From Bacteroidetes bacterium HGW-Bacteroidetes-7 (GTDB lineage Bacteria; Bacteroidota; Bacteroidia; Bacteroidales; UBA932), in assembly GCA_002842465.1 (NCBI GenBank), contig PHDA01000001.1:62001-126000 (forward strand): a stretch of DNA of 64,000 bases, in the 5' to 3' direction. Below the pieces are notes generated by a model. The model did no database searches, was not told the DNA's origin, and saw only the letters and a program-made list of their open reading frames with translations. The position numbers and the translations under genes were made by a program. This document shows, one piece after another, positions 60,927-64,000 of this stretch (its first letter is position 1; every line of letters starts with the position of its first letter).

Positions 60927-61721
60927 CTAAACCGCTATTGGAGCTTTTATTGCAGGGTGCGGATCGTAACCTTCCAGGGTGAAATCATCGTATTTGAAGT
61001 CAAAAATTGATTTAACAGCAGGGTTAATTTTCATGACAGGCAGAGGGCGTGTTTGGCGGGTGAGCTGCAAAGCAGCTTGTTCAAAGTGGTTTGTGTAGAT
61101 GTGCGCATCACCGAATGTGTGCACAAAATCTCCCGGCTTCAAATCACATACCTGAGCTACCATCATTGTAAAAAGCGCGTAAGAGGCAATATTGAATGGA
61201 ACTCCCAGAAAAACATCGGCGCTCCTCTGGTAGAGTTGGCAGCTAAGGCGGCCATTGGCTACATAAAACTGGAACATTGCATGGCATGGAGGAAGGGCCA
61301 TTTTCTCAATATCGCCCGGATTCCAGGCAGATATAATATGGCGGCGAGAATCTGGATTTCTTTTGATGCCCTCTATTAGATTGTTCAGCTGGTCGATTGT
61401 TCTTCCGTCAGAACTCTCCCAGGAGCGCCACTGATGCCCGTAAACCGGACCAAGGTTTCCACTCTTGTCTGCCCATTCATCCCAGATTGTTACGCCATTT
61501 TCATTAAGGTATTTTATGTTGGTGTCGCCGTTTATGAACCAAAGGAGTTCGTGAATTATCGACCTCAAATGCAACTTTTTAGTTGTGAGAACCGGGAACC
61601 CCTCCTCAAGAGAGAATCTCATCTGGTAACCAAAAACACTTTTTGTTCCGGTACCGGTGCGGTCGCTTTTGAGCGAACCGTTCTCCATAATATGTTTGAG
61701 TAAATCTAAATATGCTTTCAT
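60927..61721 (-). CDS. thyA: thymidylate synthase
   Basis: [58 protein letters not shown]. Confidence 0.98.
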   Translation of the reverse strand: MKAYLDLLKHIMENGSLKSDRTGTGTKSVFGYQMRFSLEEGFPVLTTKKLHLRSIIHELLWFINGDTNIKYLNENGVTIWDEWADKSGNLGPVYGHQWRSWESSDGRTIDQLNNLIEGIKRNPDSRRHIISAWNPGDIEKMALPPCHAMFQFYVANGRLSCQLYQRSADVFLGVPFNIASYALFTMMVAQVCDLKPGDFVHTFGDAHIYTNHFEQAALQLTRQTRPLPVMKINPAVKSIFDFKYDDFTLEGYDPHPAIKAPIAV

Positions 61722-62080
61722 TCCACAAATATAACATTAAGGTATGATATTATGAAGTTGACACCTTAATTGGGAGTTGGTTATGGAGGATTAAGTCAGG
61801 ATACAACATTTTCATACAGAGAGGCCTTTATAGCGCGTTCGGCAGGCAATCCTGCATAGTTGGCACAATATCTTTTTATTGTAATTATTTGTTGGAATAC
61901 ATTTGTGGCTCAGCAAAAGTTTGTTGTAATTTGGTTAGTAGGCCAGGTTGTTCTGATAAGAGCAATCTGGCTTCGTGTTTCGCACCGGAGGTTTTGCGCT
62001 TCCGGGAAGAAAATACGCACACTCAGACAGCCGGTATGCTTCTTTACTCCCCATCTCTTTATAAAGGTAATGCATGAATA

Positions 62081-62088
62081 TACTTTTG
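62081..62088 (+). promoter_or_regulatory. -7 promoter box TACTTTTG
   Basis: TAnnTTTG match 22 nt before ATG. Confidence 0.5.
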
Positions 62089-62110
62089 CATAAACCGCAA
62101 TAGTCCCCAA

Positions 62111-63265
62111 ATGATGAACCTAAATAGTATATCGCTGTCAGAGACCAATGTTGTTACATCCTCTATATCGCACGAGCTCAACACTCCGCTTAACGCCATT
62201 ATTGGTTTTACGGATTTGATTCTTGAGGAGGAGTCTCTCGAAGACATAAAGTCTTTTGCAGCAATTATAAAAAATAACAGCTCACTCCTTTTGGATAAAA
62301 TTCAAAAGGTGATAGCTCTAAACTCATTGGACTACGAAAACGATGTATTTCTCGAAGAGGTGAGTGTTTCTGTTCTTTTAGAGAAGTCGCAGGACATAAT
62401 CGCCAAAGAGTTCGGCAGAAACAAAAGGATGTTTAGCATAAACTGCAACCCAACGGCAGAAGAGCAGAGCATCACTGTTTTTTCAGATAAACCTAAGCTT
62501 GAGAAATTCCTCAATCACCTTCTTTTAAGCGCGTTCTATCTGAATAAAGAGGGGCAGGTGTTTCTCTCTTTTAATATTGTTTACAAAGATGGGGTCAAAG
62601 AGGCGCTTCAAGTACTTGTCTCAGAAGAGCAGCTTGCCAATTTTGGTGAACAGAAATCAAGCTTTGAAGAGGATATTGATGCAGCAGTTTCAAAACTTAG
62701 GTTTGAAGATGGAATCGGAATCAACCTTGCTATTTGTCACAAGATTTCCAAAAAAATCGGAGGGCACATGTACCTTAAGATAAACAGCAATAATAAGGTA
62801 ATCTCATTTGAATTGCCGGTAGGAAATCTGTACGGTGCAAACAGTCATCAGGATACAGGCATTAAAGTTTTAGTGGTGGAGGATGAACCAGTAAGTTGTT
62901 GTGCGTTGGAAAGAGTGTTGGCCGATTATCCATTCATGGTTATCAGGACATCGGCACAAGGCATTATTGCTGGTGCTGCAGAGCGACTGGCCAAAACAGA
63001 CATAGTTATTATAAATGAAGAGATCAAAGAGATGCCCGTTAGAAACGCTATTGACAGGCTCATAAAGAAAAATCCCGAAGTTTCTTTTCTTATAGAGGAG
63101 TCTTGTTTTAACAGGGAGAGCGACATATTTATTCGTCACAACAACTTTTTCTACTACTGCCGATATTCAGCTGAAGCACAAATTGAGAGTGCTCTGGACA
63201 GAATTATGAAATACAGAGATAAAGAAACGACTAACACATACAAACAGAGTTTAAATGCAGGTTAA
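62111..63265 (+). CDS. histidine kinase-like protein with degenerate receiver domain
   Basis: SISHELNTPLNAIIGFTDLILEE H-box; DGIGINLAICHKISKKIGG; C-terminal VLVVEDEPVSCCALERVL receiver-like domain. Confidence 0.8.
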   Translation: MMNLNSISLSETNVVTSSISHELNTPLNAIIGFTDLILEEESLEDIKSFAAIIKNNSSLLLDKIQKVIALNSLDYENDVFLEEVSVSVLLEKSQDIIAKEFGRNKRMFSINCNPTAEEQSITVFSDKPKLEKFLNHLLLSAFYLNKEGQVFLSFNIVYKDGVKEALQVLVSEEQLANFGEQKSSFEEDIDAAVSKLRFEDGIGINLAICHKISKKIGGHMYLKINSNNKVISFELPVGNLYGANSHQDTGIKVLVVEDEPVSCCALERVLADYPFMVIRTSAQGIIAGAAERLAKTDIVIINEEIKEMPVRNAIDRLIKKNPEVSFLIEESCFNRESDIFIRHNNFFYYCRYSAEAQIESALDRIMKYRDKETTNTYKQSLNAG

Positions 63266-64000
63266 GATATTTAATTTCAGACATACTTGTCTTATTGGAG
63301 CTTTTATTGCCTTTTCGATTGTGGCTCAGGCGCAGAGTTTTCTGCACCCCGGAATCACCTTCGAACTTAAGTTTCCGGCAGGGTCAAATGTACTTGAGGC
63401 GAGTTATGATAATAACCGTTTGGAAATAGTCGGTCTAAATGAATTTGTCTCATACAACAGAAGTTCTATTCAGAACGGATCTTCCCATTTGGCAATTATT
63501 GCATACATGAGACAAGACCAAAAAGAGAACTTTTATGCAGTTAACAGAGCCTCTGTCCTGGGCAGCGTAGTCAGATCCTATCTGAAAACAAGACATGGTC
63601 TTAATAATCTGCAATTCACCTTTATTATACGCACCGACGAATCTGCCGCAAACTTAGTAAGGGTAGAATACAGGCCACAATCAGTAAGGCCTTTTGAAAA
63701 TCAGGAGATATTCTACACCCTTAAACCTACATATAAGGAGCTCATATATGCAATGGCAAACTACAGAGAGATCCCTTACGAGACAGATAAAAGACAAAAG
63801 TTGATGGAGATGTTTCCTGATGGGAATAACGCTAATGAAACAAACGAAAGCGTAAGGGTTGAAGAGTTGCTTACAAGAATAAGCGAACTGGAGAAAAAGT
63901 TCACACAAACTGCTAAGGTGAACGGTCAAACTGAAAACAGTAATGCCCAGACCCGTGTAGAGCATTTTCAGAGCCAACATATGAACGGCAACTCCTCACA
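63255..64000 (+). CDS. hypothetical secreted protein, truncated by window end
   Basis: open frame to the end of the window: MQVKIFNFRHTCLIGAFIAFSIVAQAQSFLHPGITFELKFPAG...; overlaps the previous stop. Confidence 0.65.
   Translation, partial: MQVKIFNFRHTCLIGAFIAFSIVAQAQSFLHPGITFELKFPAGSNVLEASYDNNRLEIVGLNEFVSYNRSSIQNGSSHLAIIAYMRQDQKENFYAVNRASVLGSVVRSYLKTRHGLNNLQFTFIIRTDESAANLVRVEYRPQSVRPFENQEIFYTLKPTYKELIYAMANYREIPYETDKRQKLMEMFPDGNNANETNESVRVEELLTRISELEKKFTQTAKVNGQTENSNAQTRVEHFQSQHMNGNSS

Noticed and set aside
61860-62093. 77-aa plus-strand and overlapping frames upstream of the kinase
   Set aside because: Several mutually overlapping short frames, no RBS or domain; the region contains the kinase promoter
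1-64000. tRNA/rRNA genes
   Set aside because: No convincing TpsiC-arm or rRNA signatures were seen by eye; a tRNAscan-SE/Infernal run would be decisive

Overview
The window comes from a Bacteroidales-type chromosome. Most of it is ordinary core genome: frdAB, GH20 hexosaminidase, ruvB, mfd, coaX, lptC, ychF, ksgA, mutS, folA, thyA, and recurrent TAnnTTTG -7 promoter boxes. The standout is a minus-strand run of 12 tightly packed genes (35777 down to 22710), preceded by a cobalamin-riboswitch-like leader (~35940-36125). It encodes a complete succinyl-CoA -> 4-hydroxybutyrate -> crotonyl-CoA -> butyryl-CoA route (4-hydroxybutyryl-CoA dehydratase, CoA-transferase, 4-hydroxybutyrate dehydrogenase, acylating aldehyde dehydrogenase, acyl-CoA dehydrogenase, EtfBA). 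The route genes are followed by a redox module: two [FeFe]-hydrogenase-like proteins (one a PAS-fused sensory type), two [2Fe-2S] thioredoxin-like proteins and a SpoIIE-type phosphatase. My leading hypothesis is a B12-gated fermentation switch that turns on a B12-independent butyrate branch when the B12-dependent methylmalonyl-CoA/propionate branch cannot run, coupled to an H2/redox-sensing phosphatase. Other points of interest: tandem duplications whose junction falls inside stop codons at gene 3' ends; a two-copy Cys-rich secreted peptide cassette with a 6-bladed beta-propeller; a closed-stem intergenic RNA candidate; a possible oriC-like AT-rich gap between ruvB and mfd; a HigBA operator palindrome; and a 2.2-kb island with an IS21 remnant flanked by a 15-nt direct repeat.
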